This document shows positions 46,719-59,799 of a stretch of DNA of 64,000 bases, in pieces. This stretch comes from Hofstenia miamia (lineage: Eukaryota; Xenacoelomorpha; Acoela; Hofsteniidae). The stretch is taken from contig CABFPE010000081.1 of the NCBI GenBank assembly GCA_900660155.1, positions 917,304 through 981,303 on the forward strand, read 5' to 3'. Under the pieces are notes generated by a model. The model was not told the DNA's origin and ran no database searches. It was given only the letters and a program-made list of their open reading frames with translations. How positions within the stretch are numbered: the first letter of the stretch is position 1; each line of letters starts with the position of its first letter. A program made the position numbers and the translations under genes.

Positions 46719-47188
46719 TCTTGGACTTAAGTAGAAAAAAAATTATGTATGTAGAAACACTATTTAGTTTATCAAAATTGCGTTGATTTATAATTTATTG
46801 ATTAAAAAACTATCTCTTTTTAGCTCACTTCAGCTAACACAGCTTAAAATCATGATTTTGTTAAGTAATTTAAATTAATAAACATAATCATGCCAAAATG
46901 CATTTTAGCAAAATGTAGCAAATTGTAGGATCAGGATCAGGGAATGGGGGAGATTCACAAAATATTAATCTGTTTGAAATTACTTTAGTTTTATATATTT
47001 TGGTCTGAAAACAAGAAAATATGATGCCAGGTATCAATTTTTCATATATTTAGAGAAAATTCAGATTTTCTTGCTTAATTCCATCACTTATTTGTTTCAT
47101 AGTATAATAAAATACAGCATTGATGTATGTACTACTGGTAATACTTGTGATATTAATATTAGAGTATATTTGACACTTAGTATATTTA

Positions 47189-47326
47189 TGCTTCAAACAT
47201 TTTACAAATTAAATAATCTATCATATCCATGTGTTTTACATTTAATCAATATTACATTTTAGTCTTAGTTACTTTCATTCTTTCTCTCACTTTGACCAAA
47301 CATGGCTTGTGATGGATTATGCCCCA
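47189..47326 (-). repeat. 3' LTR candidate
   Basis: 138 bp, same orientation as 58942-59109 and about 95% alike. The adjoining purine tract at 47327-47337 supports its role as the 3' repeat. Confidence 0.65.
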
Positions 47327-47448
47327 CTTCCCCACCAGCATAGCTAATTAAGAATGGCTACTCTCTCTAAATGAACAATCTCTTCTGCCTTCTTTTTGAT
47401 GCTGTTACTTCTGACATTTCCCAGTTTACTTTTTCATACTGCTCTTCT

Positions 47449-50101
47449 TTAGTACTTTTCAACACAATATCTTTCTTGGATGTCAACATCTTCTTGTGTT
47501 TTAAAAATGATGGGTTTTTTTAACATTTTCCATATTGTGCACATGCTTCTTAGCTTGTTCAACTTTTCGTTAAACTCATAATAATATTTTTGATATAGCC
47601 TTAATCCATTTATTGCTATCATTAGCGTCATTATAGCATCTATCCTGCTCATGTGGGCCAAATCAGGATGTATTTCAGTGTTAGGGTAAAAGAATTTGTA
47701 TGTTGACCTCAGTGATTTCAATATTGATGCTTCATCATAGAAAGCACTTATATTTTCTCTTACTTCTTCTCTTGTGATATCTTCTGCTTCATTTTTCCCT
47801 AATCTTATTATTGTTATAATTTCCACATGTCTCATCACATCATAATATCAGTATTCTGAGCTCCATAACTCTCCCCACACTATGTCATTTTATGCCCAAA
47901 AAGAGTATGACTGTTTGCATTGTTCTTTTTTTGATTTCTTGTCAGACTTTATGTATTTGTTTATGTATGGCATCTCCTTCTCTATATAGATCATATGGTG
48001 TGACTTCTCCTTCTATATAAATTCTCTCCTTATTGTTGTTTTTCAGCAAGATTTCTTTTGATTTCTTATATCTCTCATCATTTACTCATTTCTCCACTTC
48101 CTGCTGTGTGTTTACATATGTATTTTCTTCATGCATGAATGCTCTAACAGCTTTTTTATCTTTTAGCCTCTATGTTGGTAATAGCATTGGTATTGAAATC
48201 ATTGGTGGCACTGTGCATTTCAATAATGTTGTCATTGTTTGTTTTAATATTGCCTGGTAGGATCCTTGCATTTTTGCTGTTGTCACCATTCCAAATGTTG
48301 CTGGATAATTGTTTTTGGCTTTCCTTATGTTTTTCCAAAACATATTTGTTAAACCATGTTTCATTAACTTTTGTACTGTCTCTGGTTTCATTATCATTTT
48401 TGAAGTAATACATTTGATATCCACCACTATCTGATTTTGTGGCTGTAACATTTCATCAATTTCTACCCATGACATCTCACTTGGTTCTTGTTCTCCCCAT
48501 TTTTCCATATTTATTTTGTTGATTACTCTTTTAGTGTTGGGGGTAAGTGCTATTTCCATTGATTGTACCAGTGTGTCTTCAATTTGCATTTCTTCTTGGC
48601 TTTTACTCACCATCTTAATAATTTCAATCAGGCAGTTTTGTCCTTCTCTTCCCACTGTCTCTGATCTTTTGATTATTTTTGTATATGTGAACTGCAGGTA
48701 GTCCTTAAGATATTTTCTTATTTCTCTAGTTATTGTTTTGTGCACTTCCTTTTCTTCTATCTTCTTTATTGTTTCCACCATTTCTGCTTGCTCTCTCCTC
48801 ATTAATTTCTGTGTTGTTATCCATGGTTGTTGCCTTAGAGATCTGAGCTTGGTGTTTGATGTCCCTACCCACATGTATTTATTTGTTTCATCTGTTAGTA
48901 TATCCACTTCACTCAGGCATATACCTGTTTTATTGGCAAGTTCAACTACACTTGGTCTGTCTAGCATATGGTGCTGCATAAGCAATCTGGTGAAATATTT
49001 TTCAAATTTCTGTTGCATTTTCTTTGTTGGTGATAATGGCAAGATGTCAATGTGTTGTAGCATCCATTGTTTTATGTTTGGTGGTATTGGTGCTATGGCT
49101 ATCTCATGTTTCTTGTTTTTATCCACCTGACATATCTCTTTTTTCATCATTGGTAATACCAATTTTTTGTTGCTAGTCAATGCTATTGCCATTAGCCATG
49201 TAGATATCCTTGCCCTTATATCAGGTGCATTTATTTCTTCAAATAGCATTGTCTTGAAATTTTTCCTTGCATCCATTTCATATGCTCTTCTAATTTTGTG
49301 CAATACAGCCTCTACTGATTTGTGATACTTTTTTGTTGGTGATCTTATATTGATTAACAGCCATTCATCTTGTATTGGTTTGTCTGCTTTAATTTCATTC
49401 CAGACTTTTGCTATTCTCTGTAAGTGTTCAGGAGTCTGATTCATATTGCATTTTAGAAATATGTTTTCTATTTCTTCCAAATTACCTTCTGTTCCTACCA
49501 GTTCCATCATTCTCATTTGATAGTACATATTGATTGCTATCTTTGGCTCCACCATTATTCTTTGTGCTGGTGCTAGTTCATTGATTTGTAGATCTATCTT
49601 AATGAGGTTGGATATTTTTGCTTTCCCATTGTCTATAATAAAGAGGTTTTCTAGTTTTATCTCCATTTCCTTGACAACCTCTGGGATTTGTTCTTGATTT
49701 TGAGGTATGATAATTATTACCTTTGTTTTGCATTTCTTGGCTATCCACAGTGTTTCCTCAATGTTTGTCTGCAAGGTTTTTGAACTAATCTTGCTTTGTT
49801 TAATGAAGTATATCATCTTTAGGTGGTTTTTCTCAAGGTTTACCTGTTCACAATCCCTTAATATCTTTTCTCTATTTTTCATGAGCTTTTGTACATCTTA
49901 CAGTGTAAACTGTTCATCAAATGTGATATATACTGTGCTTTTGAAAAATGGCCAATTGAACTCTTCTTTCATTGATGTCATGCAGACAATTATCATATTA
50001 CATGTGGGTCGATTCTTTTTGTCTATCACAATTGGAATCACTAAACTTTTGTTTTCTTTTGTGGACATATTTTGTCTGATCAAGCATTTTGTTTCTAGCA
50101 A
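47449..50101 (-). CDS. unrecognised coding region downstream of integrase
   Basis: Within the LTR element, after integrase and before the 3' repeat. Its main part is a 570-codon open frame (48170-49882), starting MKNREKILRDCEQVNLEKNH, rich in K, I, E and M. It shows no signal peptide, no membrane segment and no cysteine pattern, so it does not look like an envelope protein. Shorter frames lie on both sides (49898-50101 and 47449-47838). I recognise no family. Such extra 3' coding regions are known in some Ty3-type elements. This region belongs to a fossil element; its function is unknown. Confidence 0.55.
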
Positions 50102-50894
50102 CAGATTGTGGGAATGCTGTATAAGTTCATAAAATTTGTGTTTGTAAAACTTAAGTTTTTAAATATAAGTTTGTATATCTGTTCTTTAAATTTAAGTTCA
50201 TAAATATATGTTCATATATTTGTTTGTAAAATTTAAGTTCAGAAATATATATTCATATATCTGTTCATAAAATTTAAATTCATTAAGTTATTCAAATTGA
50301 ATATGACTACTATTTATTCTATAACTAAATTGTCACATGAATTATATCTCATTCTTCTGTTTGCAATGAAGTATGGATGTATGTGTTCTTTGCCTATTTT
50401 TGTCATCTGATGTTCTCTCTCTTCTGATCTGGATGATTTTGTTGTTGTTGAGAGCTGCCTGTGTGAAAATATTTCTGAACTCTGAGTTGTAGTTGGAAGG
50501 GAACTAGTTGAAGGTTGTTCTGACATATCCATTTCAGAGTCATCACTAATTGGCTGGATGTCTAAATCTTTTAAGGTTTTTAGAGCTGTTTCCTCTTTGC
50601 CCTTTAGTTGGCATCAAATACTACTGGAGGTTGAGGGGGAGTGTGAATATTCTAGTGTTTCCAACATCACATCCTTTAATTGATGATTGGTATCCTGATG
50701 ATGGCATTTGGGTGAGGGTGTCCTTTTTGTCTTTGTCTCCATCCTCATACCCTTTAATTGGTAATCAGGTTGTGGAGACCTTTTTCTTACTCTGCATCAT
50801 GTATTGCTGGGTGTTTGATTCTCCATCCTCATACCCTTTAATTGGTAATCAGATTGTGGAGCTTGTCTTTTAATTCTTCATCTTTTATTACAAG

Positions 50895-53580
50895 GTGTTG
50901 AATGCTCCATCATCATGCCCTTTAGTTGATGATCAGATTGTGGAGTCCTTCTGCGCACTCTTCTGGATGTCATTGGTGATCTGTGAGTACTGTTGGTTCT
51001 CTTCATTTTTCCCAAATTCAGTTACAAAATTAATATCTCATATTTTGGGGTCATATTTTGTTTTATTTTTTACTGCCCTCTGGGGCATTATTTTTCTTTC
51101 AACTTCTGGTTCATCATTTTTAGGTCTATATTTTTCATGGAATTCTTCTGCATGAATGCTATCAAGATTATCCATCTCAGCATAGGTGCTGTCATTAATT
51201 TGTATAATTTTAAATTCCGCATTTTTGTCTAGCATCATTTGCTCTATGTCTACTATTGCTTGTTTTAGATTTTGGAAGTGTAATATCCTTCCACCATTGA
51301 GTTTATAGTTATTATTCAGTAATGTCTGTGTAATAGTGAATGGCCCTGACCACTGTGTTTTTAGCTTCCTTACTTGGTTCATGTCTTCTGTTCTCATTAG
51401 CATGTATGTGTAAACCTTATCCCCTTCCTTGTGTGGTTTCCTGTAAATTTTCTTGTTGAAATTTCTTTCTTGTCTTATCACAGATTTTTTTGTATTGTGA
51501 CACATTGCTTCATGGATTCCTGTAATTTGGTCTTTGATCTTCCTTATATATTCATTATCCAGTTTGTTGGAGTATGCATAGTATTGCATTGATATAGGTG
51601 TTTCTGCTTCTCTTCCATACATGGCCTTGTATTGAGTCATCCCTGTTGTTGAATGTACTGAGGTGTTGTAGAAATATTCTACCATTTCTATGACCTCTCT
51701 CCAATCTCTGCCTCCTATTCTTGATGTTAACACTCTTATTAATTTAATCATTGTTCTATTCAGTCTCTCAACAGCTCTGTTCACTTGCAGATGATATGCT
51801 GTTGTTTTTTCAGTTAAAATTTCCATTAATTTAGTCATTTCTTCAAATAATTTGCTTTCAAATTGTACTCCTCTGTCTGATACTATTGTTTGCATTGGTC
51901 CAATATTCAGTTTCCATTCCTTCATGATTTTCTCTGCCACTATTTTTGCTGTTGTTGAATCCAATGGGGTCACCTGTGCATACTTTGTGAAATTATCCAC
52001 CAAACCAAGAATGTATTGATATCCCTCATCAACCTGTGATAATTTTTCCAAATCAACATGCAAAATTTCATTTGTTGTGGTTGAAATTATTTTTTCCAGT
52101 GGTGCCATTTGTCTTGGGAAATGGCTTTTATTGTTTATCAGACATGTTGTACAAATGTTGATTATATCTTCCACTGTTCTTCTAATACTTGTTGTTATGA
52201 ATCTTGCATTAAATGTTTTTTCAGTTTGAATTTTTCCAATGTGTCTGTTTTCATGTTNATCATGCCCTTTAGTTGATGATCAGATTGTGGAGTCCTTCTG
52301 CGCACTCTTCTGGATGTCATTGGTGATCTGTGAGTACTGTTGGTTCTCTTCATTTTTCCCAAATTCAGTTACAAAATTAATATCTCATATTTTGGGGTCA
52401 TATTTTGTTTTATTTTTTACTGCCCTCTGGGGCATTATTTTTCTTTCAACTTCTGGTTCATCATTTTTAGGTCTATATTTTTCATGGAATTCTTCTGCAT
52501 GAATGCTATCAAGATTATCCATCTCAGCATAGGTGCTGTCATTAATTTGTATAATTTTAAATTCCGCATTTTTGTCTAGCATCATTTGCTCTATGTCTAC
52601 TATTGCTTGTTTTAGATTTTGGAAGTGTAATATCCTTCCACCATTGAGTTTATAGTTATTATTCAGTAATGTCTGTGTAATAGTGAATGGCCCTGACCAC
52701 TGTGTTTTTAGCTTCCTTACTTGGTTCATGTCTTCTGTTCTCATTAGCATGTATGTGTAAACCTTATCCCCTTCCTTGTGTGGTTTCCTGTAAATTTTCT
52801 TGTTGAAATTTCTTTCTTGTCTTATCACAGATTTTTTTGTATTGTGACACATTGCTTCATGGATTCCTGTAATTTGGTCTTTGATCTTCCTTATATATTC
52901 ATTATCCAGTTTGTTGGAGTATGCATAGTATTGCACTGATATAGGTGTTGCCACTTCTCTTCCATACATGGCCTTGTATTGAGTCATCCCTGTTGTTGAA
53001 TGTACTGAGGTGTTGTAGAAATATTCTACCATTTCTATGACCTCTCTCCAATCTCTGCCTCCTATTCTTGATGTTAACACTCTTATTAATTTAATCATTG
53101 TTCTATTCAGTCTCTCAACAGCTCTGTTCACTTGCAGATGATATGCTGTTGTTTTTTCAGTTAAAATTTCCATTAATTTAGTCATTTCTTCAAATAATTT
53201 GCTTTCAAATTGTACTCCTCTGTCTGATAGTATTGTTTCCATTGGTCCAATATTCAGTTTCCATTCCTTCATGATTTTCTCTGCCACTATTTTTGCTGTT
53301 GTTGAATCCAATGGGGTCACCTGTGCATACTTTGTGAAATTATCCACCAAACCAAGAATGTATTGATATCCCTCATCAACCTGTGATAATTTTTCCAAAT
53401 CAACATGCAAAATTTCATTTGTTGTGGTTGAAGTTATTTTTTCCAGTGGTGCCATTTGTCTTGGGAAATGGCTTTTATTGTTTATCAGACATGTTGTACA
53501 AATGTTGATTATATCTTCCACTGTTCTTCTAATACTTGTTGTTATGAATCTTGCATTAAATGTTTTTTCAGTTTGAATTT
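50895..53580 (-). pseudogene. integrase region of the LTR element (doubled by assembly)
   Basis: Integrase core with the D,D-35-E arrangement in HVDLEKL, IVSDRGVQFES and VNRAVERLNRT contexts, followed by a GPFTITQTLL-type C-terminal domain. It appears twice (51038-52174 and 52385-53521) because 50912 onward repeats after the N at 52258; the two differ at very few positions. Downstream (50550-50950) a short QLKGxxD-like peptide motif recurs about four times. Confidence 0.8.
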
Positions 53581-54049
53581 TTCATGTTTCTTATCAATTC
53601 CTTTTTGTAATACTTGGGAATTGCTATCCTTAGCGTTTTTCCTTCAACATATAGAAGACAATTGTTATTTACCTTCCATCTGTATCTTTGGAAATAGCTA
53701 TTAGCTTCTTTCCCTAGGATCCTTTTTTCATCATGCACTTTTCTATTATCTCTTTCAGAATGATGTCTGTTTGTTGTTTCTTGATTATATTGTTTTCAGT
53801 GATTTCCTCTTTGATTGTTATGGGCATTACTGTGTTCCCTTTCTTGTCTGCATTAATTTCTGGTAATTCTTTATACTCATTATGAGGTAAGAATTGAAAT
53901 GGTTTCTTTTCCCCATCTATTTTTCAATATTTCTTTGATACTCCAGTAGCACCATCCAAAAATCCGCATTTTTGTGCAGTGTGTGCTTTCAGTGTTCTAT
54001 TGTGAACTTGAATTCATTGAGATACTCAATCCATCACAACACTATTGAT

Positions 54050-55950
54050 GATTAATCACCTGAAAACTTTTTTAACCATGCTAGTCCACTATTATCAGTT
54101 CTTACTTTAAAGTTTTGCCCTTTCAAGAAATACTGAAATTTTATAATACTTTCCACTAACACTAACATTTCCAATTTAGTCAATCCATAATTTTCTTCAC
54201 TTTGTTTGAGTTTTCTACTGAAGAATTGTATAGGTACCTCTTTTTCATCTTTTATTTGCTCTAGACATGCACCTATGGCGACATTACTTGCATTGCAATC
54301 TAAAATGAATTCCTTCTCATAGTCAGGTGTGTTCAGTGATGGCATATTACTTAACTCACTTTTTATGTTGTCTAACTGTTCTTGTTCTTTCCATGTCCAT
54401 TTGAAAATCTTAGATTTTGTTAACAATGTTGTCATTTTGTTTGTCTTATGGGCTACATTTGCTATAAAAGATCCATAATAGTTTATGATTCCCATTATTC
54501 TCTGTAGGTCTTTTTTTGTTTTTGGGCTACTAATGTTCTGTATCATTTCTTTTGCATTGTTTTTCATTTTCTTTTCTCCTTTCTGTATTTGTCTTCCCAA
54601 GAATGCTACTTGTGTTTTCAAAATTTCACATTTTTTTCTGTTTACATGCAGTCTTGCATTATATAGAATTGTTAACATTCTATCAAGTTCTTTGATTGTA
54701 TCACTTCCTATTAAAATATCATCTATGTATGCACTAACTTCTTCTTCTATCTTTTTGTTACTTTACTTGAGCACTTTTGTTACATACCTTTGAAACATAG
54801 CCAGCACATTACATAATCCAAAAGCCATGTACATCCATTTGAATAGCCCATATGGCGTTATAAATGCTGTATTTTCAATGTCTTTAGGCTCCATCAGCAC
54901 CTGTCAATATGCCTTACATAAGTCTATATATGTGTAATACTTATTCTTGCTAGCTTCATATATGATATCTTCTTGTTTGATGAAGACTGTCAGTGCAGCA
55001 TACAGACTTTCACTAGGTCTTATTATCTTGTTGTCTATTAGTTCATTCACAATGATATTGTAATTTTCTTTCAGATTTTCTGGTAGTGTCCTACATTGTA
55101 ATCTTATTGGCTCATTTGTGGTTGTTATAATTTTGTGTGTTTCTTCCACCATTTTTCCAATGCTTATCTCTCCAAAGTTGAATATTTTTGCGTGTTTTTG
55201 TAAGATTTCAACCAATTTTTTTCTTTCCCCTTCATTCAGATGCTGATAGTTCATTTCATTGATTACTGGTATTTGATACTAATTGTCTTCTTCAATTATG
55301 TTGATTGTTTTATTCACCATCATTTTTTCCATTTTAACTCTTTTTCCTTTTATCTTAAGATTGTCCCTTTTATGTTAACTATGTGGTTAGTTGCATTTAA
55401 TATCAGTATAGTGCCTTTACCTTTCTTGACTGTGCACAGACTTGACGGGATTGACAATTTCTTCATATTGATTCCTTTCTGATCATATATCATTATTTCA
55501 GCACTTATCTCATTTCCTGTTTCTATTTGGCACATTCTCCAATTATTAGGTAATATTTTTATATCCTCACTTAGTTGGAACTGTATTACCTCTGTGTTTT
55601 CTTCTTCTTCTTCATGGGTTGTTACTATTTCTTCCTGTACCAATATTGTTTTATTCATGTAATCTATGATGCATATATTATTTGCCAGAAAGTCATTTCC
55701 CAGTATCACTTAATATGGTAATGAATTTCTCTCTGTGTCTATAACTGTAAATGTTTGTGAGAATGTCATATTTGCTATTTGAATTGGTACCTCTTGCAGT
55801 TTGCCTTTTATGTCAATATAATCTCCAGAGGCATTTATTAACCTACTTTTTTCTTTTTGTAGATTTTGTCTTTTGAATCCTATTCTCAATGCATATTCAT
55901 TGGTAATGATTGATATTACTGCTCCTGTATCAATAGTTGCTTTGACCATT
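54050..55950 (-). pseudogene. protease, RT and RNase H region of the LTR element
   Basis: A retropepsin-like block lies at about 55710-55950 and reverse transcriptase at about 54700-55260. The RT connection and RNase H run over about 54052-54678 (FLGRQIQKGEKK, IMGIINYYGSFI, EFILDCNASNVAIGACLEQ, TDNSGLAWLKKF), typical of Ty3/Gypsy elements. The region is broken. Confidence 0.75.
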
Positions 55951-56149
55951 ACTCCATTAATTACAAATGTGATTGTATTTGTTTTGATCAGGTTGGTTAC
56001 AATTAGTACAGGTGCACAGTTTATTGGAGATGGTGCTCCTTTTAGTTTAAAGTATCATTGTCTGTTTTTTCATTTTGTTCTTCTTCATCCTCATCATTTA
56101 GTAAGTTTTCCTCTTCAAAATATGCTTCTTCCTCCTCAATTAAATTTAA

Positions 56150-57300
56150 TTGTCACTTGCAATACTTTTTTGTGTGGCCTTTCTTACCACACATTTGGCA
56201 CTTTAAGTCTTTCCTATTTATTCTTTTTATTGTGCCATCTTTTAGTTTTATTTTTATAATTTCATCTCTGGGTTTTTTCATATCTTCTCTTCCTGTTATT
56301 TTACTATTACTGTTTGTCATCAATAATGGTACTGCCTTTACCATTGCTGATTTTTTGTTTATCTGAGTGTTGTTTTCCATTGTCACTTGTATAGCTAACC
56401 CTTTCCTTATCATTCTGTCTAAGGAATCATCAGCATCACACTTTATTTAAAACTGTTGTCAAATTGGATCTGGTAGTCCCTTGCAAACATTCAAAAACAA
56501 GTCATATTTTGAATATGTTCATTCTCTTGAACTTAGCTATAAAAATCTTTCTACCTGGGACATGTAATTATTTAGATCTTTTCTCTTATTCATTTTCATA
56601 CTGTTTAGTAACATTTCATCATTGTAATATTGTTGGTACTCTCCCACTAATTCCTTATAATTTGTTTTTGTTTCTATGTCCAATACTAAATAGTGTTGAT
56701 ATGCCAGTACAGAGGAAATCTCACTGCAGCTTGTCTCTGTGTAACCTTTCTTTCCTTCACACTCATTTCGAACATTTTGACCCATTTGTTAAACATTGGT
56801 GAGTAGCTATCAACCCTTCCCATGAATTTAGGGAGGATTACTTTACATGCTGGTGTGTCTACGTCTTTTTCCTCTGTTAACATAGTATCATCAAATGTAG
56901 GCTTTGTCTATCCTGCTTTTTTACAATTTTCTTTTACCTGTTTTGTTATGGTAGTCACTAATTTTTCCATAAATTCTTCCTCAGTTTCACATTGTTTGTA
57001 AATTTCTATTGGCGTCTCTCTTGTTGGTATTGCTTTATTTAGCTCTTCTGGCTTTTCAGCTATTATAGTTTCTATCACTTTGGCATTTCTTTCTTCCTTA
57101 TTTTCCTTTTCTTCATTAGTTAATACCATTAATCTAATTTCATCTTTCAAATTATCAATTTCTATTTGCTTTGTGATGTTTTCTTCTCTGAGATTTACAT
57201 TTTCATCATGCATCTGGCTCATAAGTTGTTGTAACTTTTTGCTTTGTGCTTTGATTTCCTTATTGGCCTCCATTAATTTTTCATTTTGGCTTTGGAACAG
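56150..57300 (-). pseudogene. gag-like region of the LTR element
   Basis: A coiled-coil-like stretch rich in K, E, N and I (about 56908-57273), a middle part resembling a capsid region, and a CCHC zinc knuckle (CQMCGKKGHTKKYC) near 56160. This order is that of a Ty3-type gag. Broken as part of the fossil element. Confidence 0.65.
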
Positions 57301-57573
57301 ACTTCATTGTTCCATCAGTCTTGTACTTGTATCCTGTATTATTTCCTCAATATATCTTTTTTTCAGCATTCACTAGCTCCACTTTGAATATTTGTTATGT
57401 AAAATTTTCTATCTGTATTGTCAACTCCCTTCTTTCTCTATTTTTGTTTTCAATTATGTTAGTGAGCTCAACTATAGTGAATTTTGCAGTTGCTTATGCT
57501 TGCTATAGCAATAATTCTACTGGGGACGTCTTGCTTTTGGGGGACATTGTAATGTCTTCTGGGGTTTTTTGAT

Positions 57574-58941
57574 TTTGGTGTGTTTTCTGTGTCTTGGCTC
57601 TAGTCTTTTGTTTTTTCCTCAAATTTACCATTATCATTAATAGCTTTGAGTAATCCTTTGCTGGTTCCCTTCCAACAATTTTTCTTGTGTTTAATTTAAG
57701 AATTATGTTTGTTTTGCCTTTGTTTTCTTTTCCTTTTCTTCCTCTAAAACAACCATCTTTGCACTAATTCTTAGTTCTAGGTTTTCTTTTGTTTCTTGAA
57801 TTTTAGGATTTTCTATAAATTTCCATTTTCTTCCCTCTCAGACATGTTGGGCACCTGTCATAGTCACCATGTAGAATCTTGCCAACACTAATTTTGCAAT
57901 AACTTAAGAGTTGCTAATACATTCTCAGGGTGTATGCAATGTTTAGGGTGTGACAGATCCCTAATTTTCTCAACCTAACTTGTTGTGTAGTTTATTAACT
58001 GAATTATTTTGAATTAGCTTTCCTTAATGCTTAACTAATCATGGTTTATTTAGATTAAGAACAGTGGATGGAATCCAGGGTCAAAACCCAGTGCAGATCT
58101 ATGCTATCAAGAGATATCTTCTTTGGTGACAGCTAAAGCTTCTACTTGAACTTCACAGTGGAAACCAGTTGGTGAATCAGTGTGTGGATGGTTAACTCAG
58201 TGATAGTGTGTGTGAGATAACTTAATAATTTAGTGCATTGATTGTCCTTTTATTATGACTATGTAAATAAAAGGAAATAATGCAACATTGGTGCTTTAGC
58301 TTGTTATTTTGCCTTACATGTAATAGCCCTACAGATATAGTAATACATGTTAGCCCTTTGTACATGTGAACAATCAATGCAGTCAGCAAGAAAGCTAGTT
58401 TGTAAATCAGTTGATAGTCCACTAAATTGCTAAGTAGTAAATACATTGTACAAAAGAACTGTACAGTAAACATGTAGAGCAATCTAAAAGCAATCATAAT
58501 AATCTGTGAGTAATGAATGACAGGAAAGCTATAATGGTTAAAAATCCCTATCCCTATTTGTAACTTATAAGCACATCAAGTAATCTACAGCTACTGACCT
58601 CACCACACTTTTGAAAGGCTGAATGTGAAGGGGGACCACTGAACAATAACTCTAGTGCTTGAACATTTAGATTTCCATTTAAATAATAAATATCCTGACA
58701 AAAATAACAAAGTAAATTCAGTAAAATTCATTCATCATTGAATGTAATAATCAACATATATTTATAGCACATTTAAGTAAATAATCAAACACTCAGCTAG
58801 TACCTGTTGATTGAAGCTTGTTTACAATTTTCCCTGCCTTTCTTGTCCTGCTTTAATTACGTGACATTGGCATTAATTAGTATTGCTGTTTGCTCATTTT
58901 GATGTTTGCCAAATACTACCAAGTTAATTTAAATATAAAAC
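57574..58941. other. leader of the LTR element, non-coding
   Basis: About 1.3 kb between the 5' LTR candidate and the gag-like region, with no readable frame. No clear tRNA primer-binding site next to the repeat was found by eye. Confidence 0.45.
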
Positions 58942-59109
58942 TGCTTCAAACATTTTACAAATTAAATAATCTATCATGTCCATGTGTTTTACATTTAATC
59001 AATATTCGTTGTTGTGTTTTACATTTAATCAATATTACATTGTAGTCTTAGTTACTTTCATTCTTTCTCTCACTTTGACCACACATGGCTTCTGATGGAT
59101 TGTGCCACA
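58942..59109 (-). repeat. 5' LTR candidate
   Basis: 168 bp, in minus orientation starting TGTGGCACAATCC and ending GTTTGAAGCA. It contains a 30-bp internal duplication absent from the other repeat. Short for an LTR, so it may be only part of one. Confidence 0.65.
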
Positions 59110-59799
59110 CTATCTAAAGATGTTAAAAATTATTATGAAGTACTGTATAGCAAAAGGTTGTAAATTATGGGGTAATGCAACAGTTTCTTGCCTGCCAGTT
59201 GAAATCACCAAAAATCATCTGATAATTGTGCAAAAAAGCAATTGCATGCAGTCTTTGTAATATTCCAGACATAATTTAGACATATTTTCTTACATTTTAA
59301 AGCTAAATGTATTTTGGTGCTCATATATTTTTGAGATAATCATTGAAGAATGATGAAATCAAATCACACTACCTCCAAAGAGAATGCTGGTTTTAATTCC
59401 AGCTTATTCAATCTCATAATTTATATTAATGATCTTCAATATCACAACTTTTTAGTGTTCATAAGATTCAGTAATAGTTTACCTACATTGTTCTGTAAAC
59501 AGACTTTGTGTAAATACAGATATGTTAATTACACCATGAATCTATGTATATAATTTTTGATGTAAAAATTTCAAAAAATTAGCACTGGAATTTGCTCAAC
59601 ATGTATAGAAATCTGAGTACATCTACATAATTGTACATAATTGACTTCTTGACTTATCTGTGGTAAATATGCATTTTGAAAAGAGTATTACATGTTCATG
59701 TAGGTTCATAAAATAAATATTTTGATTGGTTTGCATGTGTAATGAGATTTATATGATTTGTGAGCAAATTGCATTATAATTTTAATATTGAGCTTTCAC
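59110..59799. other. spacer, no feature seen
   Basis: AT-rich, CpG-free sequence between the LTR element and the second P element. A 67-codon plus-strand frame (59350-59553) resembles nothing. Confidence 0.45.

Larger units (their letters stand above)
47189..59109 (-). mobile_element. Ty3-type LTR retrotransposon (fossil)
   Basis: Minus-strand element with matching terminal repeats at 47189-47326 and 58942-59109, in same orientation and TG...CA bounded. A purine-rich tract (GGTGGGGAAG) lies just inside the 3' repeat, where a polypurine tract is expected. Part order is gag-like, zinc knuckle, protease, RT, RNase H, integrase, then an extra coding region. Integrase after RNase H identifies the Ty3 group. 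It is broken, with roughly half a dozen or more breaks by eye, and part of the integrase region is doubled by assembly around the N at 52258. The repeats differ at about 6 of 138 aligned positions plus one 30-bp internal duplication, suggesting a fairly young insertion. No matching target duplication was found. Confidence 0.8.

Noticed and set aside
50550-57572. Numerous hydrophobic plus-strand open frames of 60-140 codons
   Set aside because: They are antisense to the minus-strand LTR element's coding regions; their Phe/Ser/Leu-rich composition is the mirror of Lys/Glu/Ile-rich coding.
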